Positions 7,414 to 13,405 of a stretch of DNA of 13,405 bases are shown in pieces; within the stretch, counting starts at the first letter, position 1; each line of letters begins with the position of its first letter. The translations under genes and the position numbers were made by a program. Origin of the DNA: Natrinema soli (GTDB taxonomy: Archaea > Halobacteriota > Halobacteria > Halobacteriales > Natrialbaceae); contig NZ_JAQIVI010000025.1 of the NCBI RefSeq assembly GCF_028618695.1, positions 1 through 13,405 of the forward strand, given 5' to 3'. Under the pieces are notes generated by a model. It had not been told where the DNA came from, did no database searches, and saw nothing but the letters and a program-made list of their open reading frames with translations.

Positions 7414-10400
7414 ATGTCTCTCGAGCCGAGCGCTGACCCGGCCGCCGACGGGCGAGCGAACTACGACTATCGGAGCGACGACGTCGATCGTCCGGCCCTG
7501 GTCGCGGACCTCGAGGAACTCGTCGACTGCGAGGTCCGGGCTGACTCCTATTCTCGCGAACTGTACGCGACCGACGCGAGCGCCTACGAGCTGACGCCGA
7601 TCGCCGTCGCCTTTCCGGAGTCGACGGCCGACGTCGCGGGCATCCTCGAGTACTGCGCTGAACGGGAGATTCCCGCGCTCCCGCGAGGCGGCGGGACGAG
7701 CCTCGCCGGCCAGACGGTCAACCGGGCCGTCGTCCTGGATTTCACGCGGTACATGAACGAGATCCTCGCGATCGATCCCGAGGGCCGCACCGCGACGGTC
7801 CAGCCCGGGACGATCCTCGGGACGGTGAACGAGACCCTCGAACCACACGGTCTCAAATTCGCCCCGGACCCCGCGTGGGGCGACAAGAGCGCCATCGGCG
7901 GCGCGATCGGCAACAACTCGACCGGCTCGCACTCGCTGCAGTACGGCAAGACCGACGCCTACATCGAGGAGGTCGAGGCCGTCCTCGCCGACGGCACCGT
8001 CACCCGTTTCGGCGAGGTGACGCTCGAGGAGATCGGCGAGCGAGCCGATCCCGACGGCGACCTCGAATCCCGGATCTACGCCGAAGTCGAGCGGATCCTC
8101 GAGGAAGAGGCCGACCTGATCGAGGAGACCTATCCCGACCTCAAGCGCAACGTCTCGGGCTACAACCTCGACCGGTTGGTTGCGGAGGCGCGAGGGGAGG
8201 AACTACCGGGCGGTGAGGACACCGGCGAAGCGGGCACCGTCAACCTCGCGCGGCTGCTGGCCGGCAGCGAGGGCACGTTGGCGGTCGTCACCGAGGCGAC
8301 CGTCTCGCTCGAGCCGATCCCCGAGACGAAGGCGGTCTCGCTGCTCTGCTATCCCGACCTCCACGAGGCGATGCGGGACGTCGAACCGATCCTCGCACAC
8401 GACCCCGCCGCGGTCGAGGTGCTCGACGACGTGTTGATCGATCTCGCGCGCGACACCGCCGAGTTCGGCCCGGTCACCGAGATGCTCCCCGAGGGGACGA
8501 ACGCCGTCCTGCTCGTCGAGTTCTACGCCGAGAACGAAGACCACGGCAGGGAGCAGGTCGCGGGCCTGCTCGCCGACCGCATCCCGTCGGCGACGCCCGC
8601 CGGGGAACCGGCCGCTGACGCGCCGAACAGCGACGGCGATATCCTCGCGATCGAGACGCTCGAGGCCTACGACGACGCTGAGCGCGCCACGCTCTGGAAG
8701 CTCCGCAAGTCCGGGCTCCCGATTTTGCTCTCGCGGACGACCGACGAGAAGCACATCTCCTTCATCGAGGACACGGCGATCCCGCCGGCGAAGCTGCCGG
8801 AGTTCGTCGAGCGCTTCGAGGAGGTTCTCGAGGAACACGACACCTACGCCAGTTTCTACGCCCACGCCGGCCCCGGCGTGCTCCACGTCCGGCCGCTCGT
8901 GAACACGAAGACCGAAGTGGGCCTCGAGCAGCTCCACGGAATCGCGGACGGCGTGACGGACCTCGTGGTCGAGCTGGGGGGGTCGGTCTCGGGCGAACAC
9001 GGCGACGGCCGCGCCCGCACCCAGTGGAATCAGAAGCGCTACGGCCACGAACTCTGGGCGACCTTTCAGGACCTCAAGACGGCGTTCGATCCCGACTGGA
9101 TCCTCAATCCGGGACAGGTCGTATTCCGCGAGGAGAATCCGACGGATCTGCGGGAGAACCTGCGGTTCGACCCCGACTACGAGTTCGAGACGGGCTTCGA
9201 GCCCGCGCTCGAGTGGGAGACCGACAACGGCATGCAGGGGATGGTCGAGCTCTGTCACGGCTGCGGCGGCTGTCGCGGCGAGCAGTCGACGACGGGCGGC
9301 GTGATGTGTCCGACCTATCGGGCGAGTCGGGAGGAGATTACGGCGACCAGAGGTCGCGCGAACGCGCTTCGACAGGCAATGAGCGGCGACCTCGAGCCCG
9401 AGGAAGCCGTTTCAGACGAGTTCGTCGAGGAGGTAATGGGGCTCTGTATCGGCTGCAAGGGCTGTGCCATCGACTGTCCGAGCGAGGTCGACATGGCGAA
9501 GCTCAAGGCCGAAGTCACCCACGAGTACCACCAGCGCAACGGCGCGAGTCTCCGGGATCGGCTCTTCGCCAACGTGTCGACGCTCTCGAAGTGGGGGAGC
9601 AGATTCGCGCCGCTGTCGAACGCCCTGCCGAAGCTCCCGGGCGCGCGCAAGGCGCTCGAGGTGGCCGTCGGAATCGATTCGGACCGGCCGCTGCCGACGT
9701 TCCACGCGGAGACGTTCCGGGACTGGTTTGATGAGCGAGGCGGCGCTCGCGTTCGCGAGGCCGACGCCACCCGCAAAGTCGTCCTCTACCCCGACACCTA
9801 CACTAACTACAGCCACCCCGAGGCCGGCAAGGCGGCCGTTCGGGTGCTCGAGGCCGCGGGCGTCCACGTCGCCGTCCCCGACGACCTCGGCGATACGGGT
9901 CGACCGGCGTTTTCGAAGGGATTCCTCGAGAAGGCGGAAGACGCCGCCCGCGAGAACGTGAACGCGCTCGCCCCGCGAGTCGCGGACGGCTGGGACGTGG
10001 TCGTCATCGAGCCCTCCGACGCGGTCATGTTCCAGGGGGACTACCTCGATCTGCTCTCCACCAAGGCCGCCGAGACGCTCGCGAACGCCACCTACGGCGT
10101 CTGCGAGTACGTCGATGCGTTCCGGCTGGACGAGGAAATCGATTTCGACGAGCGTGCGACGACTCGAGACCTCGTCTACCACGGCCACTGCCACCAGAAG
10201 TCCGTCGCGAAGGACCACCACGCCGTCGGCGTGCTCCGACGGGCGGGCTACGCCGTCGATCCGCTCGATTCGGGCTGTTGCGGCATGGCCGGCAGTTTCG
10301 GCTACGAGTCCGAACACGCCTCGATGAGCGACGCCATCGCCTCGATCCTGTACGAGCAGGTCGACGAGAGCGGTGGTGACCGCGTCGTCGCTCCCGGCGC

Positions 10401-10494
10401 CTCCTGTCGGACCCAGCTCGAGAACAGACCCGGCGCGACCAAGGAGCCGCCGACGCCGATCGAAGTCGTGGCCGAAGCGCTCGACCGACGGTAA
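7414..10494 (+). CDS. FAD/iron-sulfur D-2-hydroxyacid dehydrogenase (YdiJ-like fusion)
   Basis: This 1026-residue fusion joins a GlcD-type flavin domain to a GlpC/GlcF-type iron-sulfur part. Residues about 60-305 form the PCMH FAD domain (PRGGGTSLAGQ at 90-100, IGNNSTGSHSLQYG at 165-178, LLAGSEGTLAVVTE at 281-294). Residues about 305-575 form the FAD oxidase C-domain with SGEHGDGRAR (526-535). A first cysteine group CHGCGGC (C614, C617, C620) is completed only at C632-Pro; a second, CIGCKGCAIDCP (C678, C681, C684, C688), is a classical 4Fe-4S motif. The C-terminal part has HGHCHQKS (C926), one CCG motif (C955-C956) and GASCRTQ (C998). This layout and length match the YdiJ-type D-2-hydroxyglutarate dehydrogenases; D-lactate or glycolate are alternatives. 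Electrons would leave through the clusters to a quinone or other carrier. It stands alone with its own promoter and terminator next to the beta-oxidation genes. Confidence 0.9.
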   Translation: MSLEPSADPAADGRANYDYRSDDVDRPALVADLEELVDCEVRADSYSRELYATDASAYELTPIAVAFPESTADVAGILEYCAEREIPALPRGGGTSLAGQTVNRAVVLDFTRYMNEILAIDPEGRTATVQPGTILGTVNETLEPHGLKFAPDPAWGDKSAIGGAIGNNSTGSHSLQYGKTDAYIEEVEAVLADGTVTRFGEVTLEEIGERADPDGDLESRIYAEVERILEEEADLIEETYPDLKRNVSGYNLDRLVAEARGEELPGGEDTGEAGTVNLARLLAGSEGTLAVVTEATVSLEPIPETKAVSLLCYPDLHEAMRDVEPILAHDPAAVEVLDDVLIDLARDTAEFGPVTEMLPEGTNAVLLVEFYAENEDHGREQVAGLLADRIPSATPAGEPAADAPNSDGDILAIETLEAYDDAERATLWKLRKSGLPILLSRTTDEKHISFIEDTAIPPAKLPEFVERFEEVLEEHDTYASFYAHAGPGVLHVRPLVNTKTEVGLEQLHGIADGVTDLVVELGGSVSGEHGDGRARTQWNQKRYGHELWATFQDLKTAFDPDWILNPGQVVFREENPTDLRENLRFDPDYEFETGFEPALEWETDNGMQGMVELCHGCGGCRGEQSTTGGVMCPTYRASREEITATRGRANALRQAMSGDLEPEEAVSDEFVEEVMGLCIGCKGCAIDCPSEVDMAKLKAEVTHEYHQRNGASLRDRLFANVSTLSKWGSRFAPLSNALPKLPGARKALEVAVGIDSDRPLPTFHAETFRDWFDERGGARVREADATRKVVLYPDTYTNYSHPEAGKAAVRVLEAAGVHVAVPDDLGDTGRPAFSKGFLEKAEDAARENVNALAPRVADGWDVVVIEPSDAVMFQGDYLDLLSTKAAETLANATYGVCEYVDAFRLDEEIDFDERATTRDLVYHGHCHQKSVAKDHHAVGVLRRAGYAVDPLDSGCCGMAGSFGYESEHASMSDAIASILYEQVDESGGDRVVAPGASCRTQLENRPGATKEPPTPIEVVAEALDRR

Positions 10495-10508
10495 GTACGA
10501 CACCCCGC

Positions 10509-10524
10509 ACGGCACGCCGTTTTT
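10509..10524 (+). terminator. Hairpin plus T-run terminator
   Basis: ACGGC (10509-10513) and GCCGT (10516-10520) form a tight stem with a 2-nt loop, running directly into TTTTT (10520-10524). It begins 14 nt after the stop of the FAD/Fe-S dehydrogenase. This is the clearest terminator-like structure in the window. Confidence 0.6.
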
Positions 10525-10682
10525 CGCCGTTCGGCCGGCGGTCGTCTTCACGTGGAGCGAGTTCCCGACGGATGCGGCTCGATGGGAGTTCGACGCGTAG
10601 GCCACCGGACCCGGTAGTCCCGTCGGTGCCGATTGGGCGGAACGTATCGAGTCGGCGTCTTCGGGCGCGGTGACAAGTTTTC

Positions 10683-10693
10683 TTTACATTTAT
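10683..10693 (+). promoter_or_regulatory. TATA box of the membrane protein / regulator pair
   Basis: The T-rich stretch TTTTCTTTACATTTATG (10677-10693) ends with ATTTAT, 28-30 nt before ATG 10719. This favours ATG 10719 as the start; the ATG at 10692 would fall inside the box. Confidence 0.5.
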
Positions 10694-10718
10694 GTGGAGG
10701 GACCAACAACTGTCGCGT

Positions 10719-11381
10719 ATGCCCAACACCCCGCTCAGGGCCTACGGTGCGCTCCTCGTCCTCGTCGCAGCGATTGCCAGTGGAATCGTTATCGCCGCCG
10801 GGTTCGTGGCGATCGAGTTCGTCCTCGAGACGATTACGGTCTGGGGCTACATCGGTGCCGTGGGCGTGATGGTCGTCTGCGGGTTCATCGGTGCTTTCGT
10901 CGATCTCCGAGGGATCCTCGAGCGGGAGTTCGTCGGAAAAGATCGAACAGAGTCCGACGCGGCTGACTCGAGCGACGTACCGACAGGGTCGTTTCTCCCC
11001 CTGCAGTACAGCCTGTTGTTGTTTCTGATCCCGGCACTGGCCGGTCCCGCGCTCGAGGTCGTAATCGGCAGCGTGCCCGCCGATCCGTCGCTCGGATCGC
11101 TCCTCATCCATCCGACGGTATTCGTCGTGATCTTCAACGGCGTCTACTACGGACGGACGCGCCGCGGTGCGGGCGGCGTCGTTGACGAACGCGACGTTCG
11201 AAACTTAGATCTCTCATTGGTCGTCACGGGAGCCGTCCTCCTCGGCTCGATCGTGGGCCTATACGGCTGGTACGCGATCAGTGGCGGAACCGTGCCACGG
11301 GAGATCGACGTCCTCGCTGCGATCGCCGTCGTCACGGTACTGACCGTCCTCGGCGCGACGGAGATACGCCAGCGTATTTGA
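10719..11381 (+). CDS. Six-helix membrane protein of unknown function
   Basis: From ATG 10719 the protein has 220 residues. The alternative in-frame ATG at 10692 adds nine residues but lies in the promoter-like box. About six hydrophobic segments are visible: 9-30, 42-64, 95-117, 127-146, 166-188 and 197-213. An acidic, Ser/Asp-rich loop (70-90) separates the second and third. A charged loop with RTRRGAGGVVDERDVRNLD (146-164) precedes the fifth; the DER-x-x-R-like segment recalls the small membrane proteins of the DUF2178 type that are often found next to Xre regulators. No catalytic motif or transporter signature is recognised. Only 27 nt separate it from the downstream regulator, so the two are probably one transcript and the regulator may control it. 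Family assignment is tentative; the membrane location is well supported. Confidence 0.8.
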   Translation: MPNTPLRAYGALLVLVAAIASGIVIAAGFVAIEFVLETITVWGYIGAVGVMVVCGFIGAFVDLRGILEREFVGKDRTESDAADSSDVPTGSFLPLQYSLLLFLIPALAGPALEVVIGSVPADPSLGSLLIHPTVFVVIFNGVYYGRTRRGAGGVVDERDVRNLDLSLVVTGAVLLGSIVGLYGWYAISGGTVPREIDVLAAIAVVTVLTVLGATEIRQRI

Positions 11382-11408
11382 TACCGGCGTCCGACGTCCG
11401 AGCAAGGG

Positions 11409-11612
11409 ATGGAGAACGACCTCCGGGACAAACGCACGGAACGCGGGCTCACCCAGCAGGAACTCGCCGATTCGGTCGGTGTGAGCCGTCAGACGATCTA
11501 CGCGATCGAGAACTCGAAGTACGATCCGTCGCTGGAGCTGGCGTTTAAGCTCGCTCGTCGGTTCGACTGCGCCGTCGAGGATCTCTTCCACCCGGAACTG
11601 GACGATCCCTGA
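11409..11612 (+). CDS. Small Xre-family HTH transcription regulator
   Basis: This 67-residue protein is essentially one helix-turn-helix domain of the HTH_3/YozG-like kind: LRDKRTERGLTQQELADSVG, then VSRQTIYAIENSKYDPSLELAFKLARRF and the ending VEDLFHPELDD. The recognition helix is VSRQTIYAIE (25-34). Such stand-alone domains bind DNA as dimers and often repress their own operon. It follows the membrane protein by 27 nt with no separate TATA-like box, suggesting co-transcription. ATG 11409 leaves no room for a longer N-terminus that would fit the family. Its gene ends 49 nt from the convergent siroheme decarboxylase gene. Confidence 0.9.
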   Translation: MENDLRDKRTERGLTQQELADSVGVSRQTIYAIENSKYDPSLELAFKLARRFDCAVEDLFHPELDDP

Positions 11613-11661
11613 GGATCGACATCGCTCCTCGAGTCCGTCTCCGCACGACCAGCGGTGCCGT

Positions 11662-12702
11662 TTAGAGTCCGACCAGCTCGTCGTAGCGCGCCCCCGTCTG
11701 TTTCAGCGTCTCGGTCGAGTAGAGCCGCTCGTGATCGACGGGGAGGTAGTCGGCGGCGAGTTCGTCGATCTTCGCGTCGACGGCCTCGGGGTCGCGACCG
11801 TGGATCATCGTGAACAGGTTGTACGGCCACTCCTGCTCGGGCCGGCGCGGTCGGTGGTAACAGAGCGTCACGTAGGAGAGTTCGCCCGCGCGCTCGCCCC
11901 ACTCGTCGAGGTCGTCGTCGGGGACGTCCCAGACGACCATGCAGTTGGCGTCGAACCCCGTCACGACGTGGTTGATCACGCAACCGATCCGCTTGAGACA
12001 CCCGCTCTCGAGCAGGCGTTCGATAGCCGCGAGCACGTCCTCGACGGCGTATCCGACCGTTCCGGCGATATCGCGATACGGCGTCGCCGACAGCGGGAAC
12101 CCGTCCTGGATCTCGAGGAGGAGTTCGGCCTCGATCGCGGAGAGATCGCCCGTGGCCTCCTCGCTGATCCGGGTGGCCGAGGAGTCGGTGCGCCGCGCCA
12201 GTGATTCGCGCGCGAACCGATCGCTATTGACGACGGGAAACTCGAGGTCGATGTAGTAGTCGGTCAGCATCGGCAGGTTCAGCACGTCACAGCCGGTTCG
12301 TGCCTCGATATCGGCGAGGATCTCGTCGCGGGCCTCGCGCGACCCGGCGGTGACGACGAACCACATGTTCCACTCGTGATCGCGGGCGTAGTTGTGGTTG
12401 ACCTGTCGATACTCGTTGATGACGGTCGCGACCTCGTCGAAGCGGTCCGCGGGTGCCCGCACCGCGGCGAGCGTCGACGAACCGATCACGGGCGGGTTGA
12501 GGACGGCCCCGAACCGGCGGACGATTCCCGCCTCCCGGAGTGTGCGGATACGGTCGACCGCCGCCGATTCCTCGATCCCGAGGTCGGCGGCGACGCGGCG
12601 GAACGGGCGCGCTTCGATCGGAAAGCCGCTCTGATACCCGTCGATCAGCGCCGCGTCCACGTCGTCGATGGCCTCGCGCCAGTCCCCCGACAGGCTACTC
12701 AT
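11662..12702 (-). CDS. Fused siroheme decarboxylase, AhbA/AhbB-type (Lrp/AsnC-like fold)
   Basis: The 346-residue protein has two similar modules, each an AsnC-like winged helix plus an alpha-beta domain. Module 1 (about 10-155) has the HTH DGYQSGFPIEARPFRRVAAD and then VNHNYARDHEWNMWFV (101-116). Module 2 (about 185-346) has the HTH EIQDGFPLSATPYRDIAG and then CYHRPRRPEQEWPYNLFTMI (281-300) followed by HG. These two histidine- and arginine-containing stretches are typical of AhbA/AhbB, which remove two acetate carboxyls from siroheme to give didecarboxysiroheme in the archaeal haem pathway. Databases often label such proteins Lrp-type regulators. In Desulfovibrio the two subunits are separate; here both are in one chain. 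ATG 12702 (MSSLSGDW) is chosen because the open frame upstream to 12855 has a non-haloarchaeal composition and no homology I recognise. No convincing promoter box was found upstream. No other haem gene is in the window. Confidence 0.88.
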   Translation of the reverse strand: MSSLSGDWREAIDDVDAALIDGYQSGFPIEARPFRRVAADLGIEESAAVDRIRTLREAGIVRRFGAVLNPPVIGSSTLAAVRAPADRFDEVATVINEYRQVNHNYARDHEWNMWFVVTAGSREARDEILADIEARTGCDVLNLPMLTDYYIDLEFPVVNSDRFARESLARRTDSSATRISEEATGDLSAIEAELLLEIQDGFPLSATPYRDIAGTVGYAVEDVLAAIERLLESGCLKRIGCVINHVVTGFDANCMVVWDVPDDDLDEWGERAGELSYVTLCYHRPRRPEQEWPYNLFTMIHGRDPEAVDAKIDELAADYLPVDHERLYSTETLKQTGARYDELVGL

Positions 12703-13205
12703 TGGTTTCCCTAGGGAGAAGGGGACCGTATCGTTTTCGGGTCTCGATAGCTCCCGGTCACAGTCCGACCGAGCGGTGATCCGCGAAGTCATTAATCGTG
12801 GACTGGCAGCATAATATATACTATCTGCTACTATATGGAACATGATTGATATCATGTTGATCTACTACCGTCACCAGTAGAGAACACACCGGGCAACTCA
12901 CTCGCAATAGATGGAATTATATGCGTATATTCTACTATTTTATTCCCCATATAGCCGTTTGAGTTGCATGTATTTCCTGATAAACGACAATTTGACAAAG
13001 CCATTGGTTATCGACTACGGTTCGAAGGAGAGCGATATGAGATTGTAGAATGATATTAGTTTATCTGGTATCTTTGACCGATTGCCACGTCAGGGATCGT
13101 GAGCTGTGAGTCGATAGTAGCACGTTCTAATCGGTCGAATCGATGCCGTCGAATCGGAACCAACTGTGACCGCCAGACCCCGATGCTGGAGCGGGACGAA
13201 TGCGT
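12703..13205. other. Gene-free stretch with AT-rich core
   Basis: About 500 bp separate the siroheme decarboxylase start from the alcohol dehydrogenase stop. Roughly 12790-13075 is visibly much richer in A+T than all neighbouring DNA, with runs such as ATAATATATACTATC (12811-12825). It contains a perfect palindrome (12839-12858), the inverted pair CTATATGG (12831-12838) and CCATATAG (12947-12954), three CTACTA motifs, and nearer the dehydrogenase a short direct repeat GTCGAATCG (13134-13142, 13148-13156). The longest reading frame from ATG (12911-13048, 45 codons) is not acidic and has unusual codons, so no gene is called. It may be a regulatory region or the remnant of acquired DNA. Confidence 0.6.
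12839..12858. promoter_or_regulatory. Perfect palindrome, possible operator
   Basis: AACATGAT (12839-12846) and ATCATGTT (12851-12858) are exact inverted copies around TGAT. With no T-run and an AT-rich setting about 140 bp upstream of the siroheme decarboxylase start, a dimeric regulator site is more likely than a terminator. The regulator is unknown. Confidence 0.4.
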
Positions 13206-13405
13206 TCACAGCGCGTTCTCGAAGATCGTCTCGAGGTCTTCGGTGGTGGCGCGGCGGGGGTTGCCGACCAACAGTCGCTGGATCTCCTCGGTCTTTTCGG
13301 CGAGCCGCGAAACGTCGTCGCGCTCGACGCCGAGTTCGGCGAGCCCGGAGGGGATTCCGATGTCGTCACACAGCGCTTCGACCGCGGCCGCGGCGCGGTC
13401 GGCCG
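13206..13405 (-). CDS. Iron-containing alcohol dehydrogenase, C-terminal end (partial)
   Basis: The minus-strand frame enters at the window edge and ends with TGA (13206-13208), giving 65 residues. The sequence (VEALCDDIGIPSGLAELGV, then LLVGNPRRATTEDLETIFENAL at the very end) matches the usual C-terminus of group III iron-dependent alcohol dehydrogenases, where an NPR-x-x-T segment precedes a final helix. The metal- and NAD-binding residues lie in the missing part, so substrate and activity cannot be judged. Related enzymes oxidise or reduce short alcohols, aldehydes, 1,3-propanediol or 4-hydroxybutyrate. The long stretch after its stop carries no other gene. Confidence 0.85.
   Translation of the reverse strand, partial: ADRAAAAVEALCDDIGIPSGLAELGVERDDVSRLAEKTEEIQRLLVGNPRRATTEDLETIFENAL

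Noticed and set aside
8203..10605. Long minus-strand frames (8203-9258 and 9412-10605) across the FAD/Fe-S dehydrogenase
   Set aside because: They have no recognisable domain, while the plus strand encodes a complete multi-domain enzyme.
12703..12855. Longer N-terminus for the siroheme decarboxylase (start at 12855)
   Set aside because: The added 51 residues are rich in Ile, Tyr and Ser, run into the AT-rich island and do not fit the family, which starts near the first HTH.
12911..13048. 45-codon frame starting ATG in the AT-rich island
   Set aside because: The product is not acidic, uses codons unlike the neighbours, has no recognised family and no clear start signal; random frames of this size are common in AT-rich DNA.
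12780..13080. Replication origin in the AT-rich island
   Set aside because: No Orc1/Cdc6 gene lies nearby and no repeated origin recognition boxes are visible; one palindrome is not enough.

Overview
The window comes from a haloarchaeon (class Halobacteria). The DNA is GC-rich, and the encoded proteins are strongly acidic, with long runs of Asp and Glu. Most genes have a T-rich box 28-32 nt before the start codon and no leader, which is the usual haloarchaeal arrangement. The genus cannot be fixed from the sequence alone.

Layout: 1-99 is the 3' end of an unidentified gene. Positions 208-7190 hold a fatty-acid or organic-acid beta-oxidation neighbourhood: an acyl-CoA ligase (+), an acyl-CoA dehydrogenase (+), a 3-ketoacyl-CoA thiolase (-) and a 3-hydroxyacyl-CoA dehydrogenase (+). 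The ligase activates the acid, the dehydrogenase makes the enoyl-CoA, the hydroxyacyl-CoA dehydrogenase makes the 3-keto thioester and the thiolase cleaves it. No enoyl-CoA hydratase or ETF gene is present, so these must lie elsewhere. The four genes look separately transcribed, and they share a CTTTG/CTTTT box about 30 nt before the start. Next comes a 1026-residue FAD/iron-sulfur 2-hydroxyacid dehydrogenase (7414-10494) built like the YdiJ-type D-2-hydroxyglutarate dehydrogenases.

Between the acyl-CoA dehydrogenase and the thiolase, which converge, sits a tnpB-only IS200/IS605 (IS1341-type) element at about 3178-4745. It has a hairpin at each end. Its tnpB is interrupted by one in-frame TAG and lacks the usual RuvC-II glutamate. 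A perfect 23-bp tandem duplication lies between the dehydrogenase stop codon and the element.

The right part holds a six-helix membrane protein followed closely by a small Xre-type repressor (10719-11612). A convergent gene encodes a fused, two-module siroheme decarboxylase of the AhbA/AhbB type (11662-12702), which belongs to the alternative haem pathway. Next is a roughly 500-bp gene-free stretch with an AT-rich core and a perfect palindrome, and last the C-terminal end of an iron-containing alcohol dehydrogenase (13206-13405, -).

No wholly new system is evident. The strongest oddities are a pair of perfect hairpins encoded in frame inside the acyl-CoA ligase, which looks like a small palindromic insertion tolerated as a protein linker, and the decayed TnpB element with the duplication at its guide-side border.
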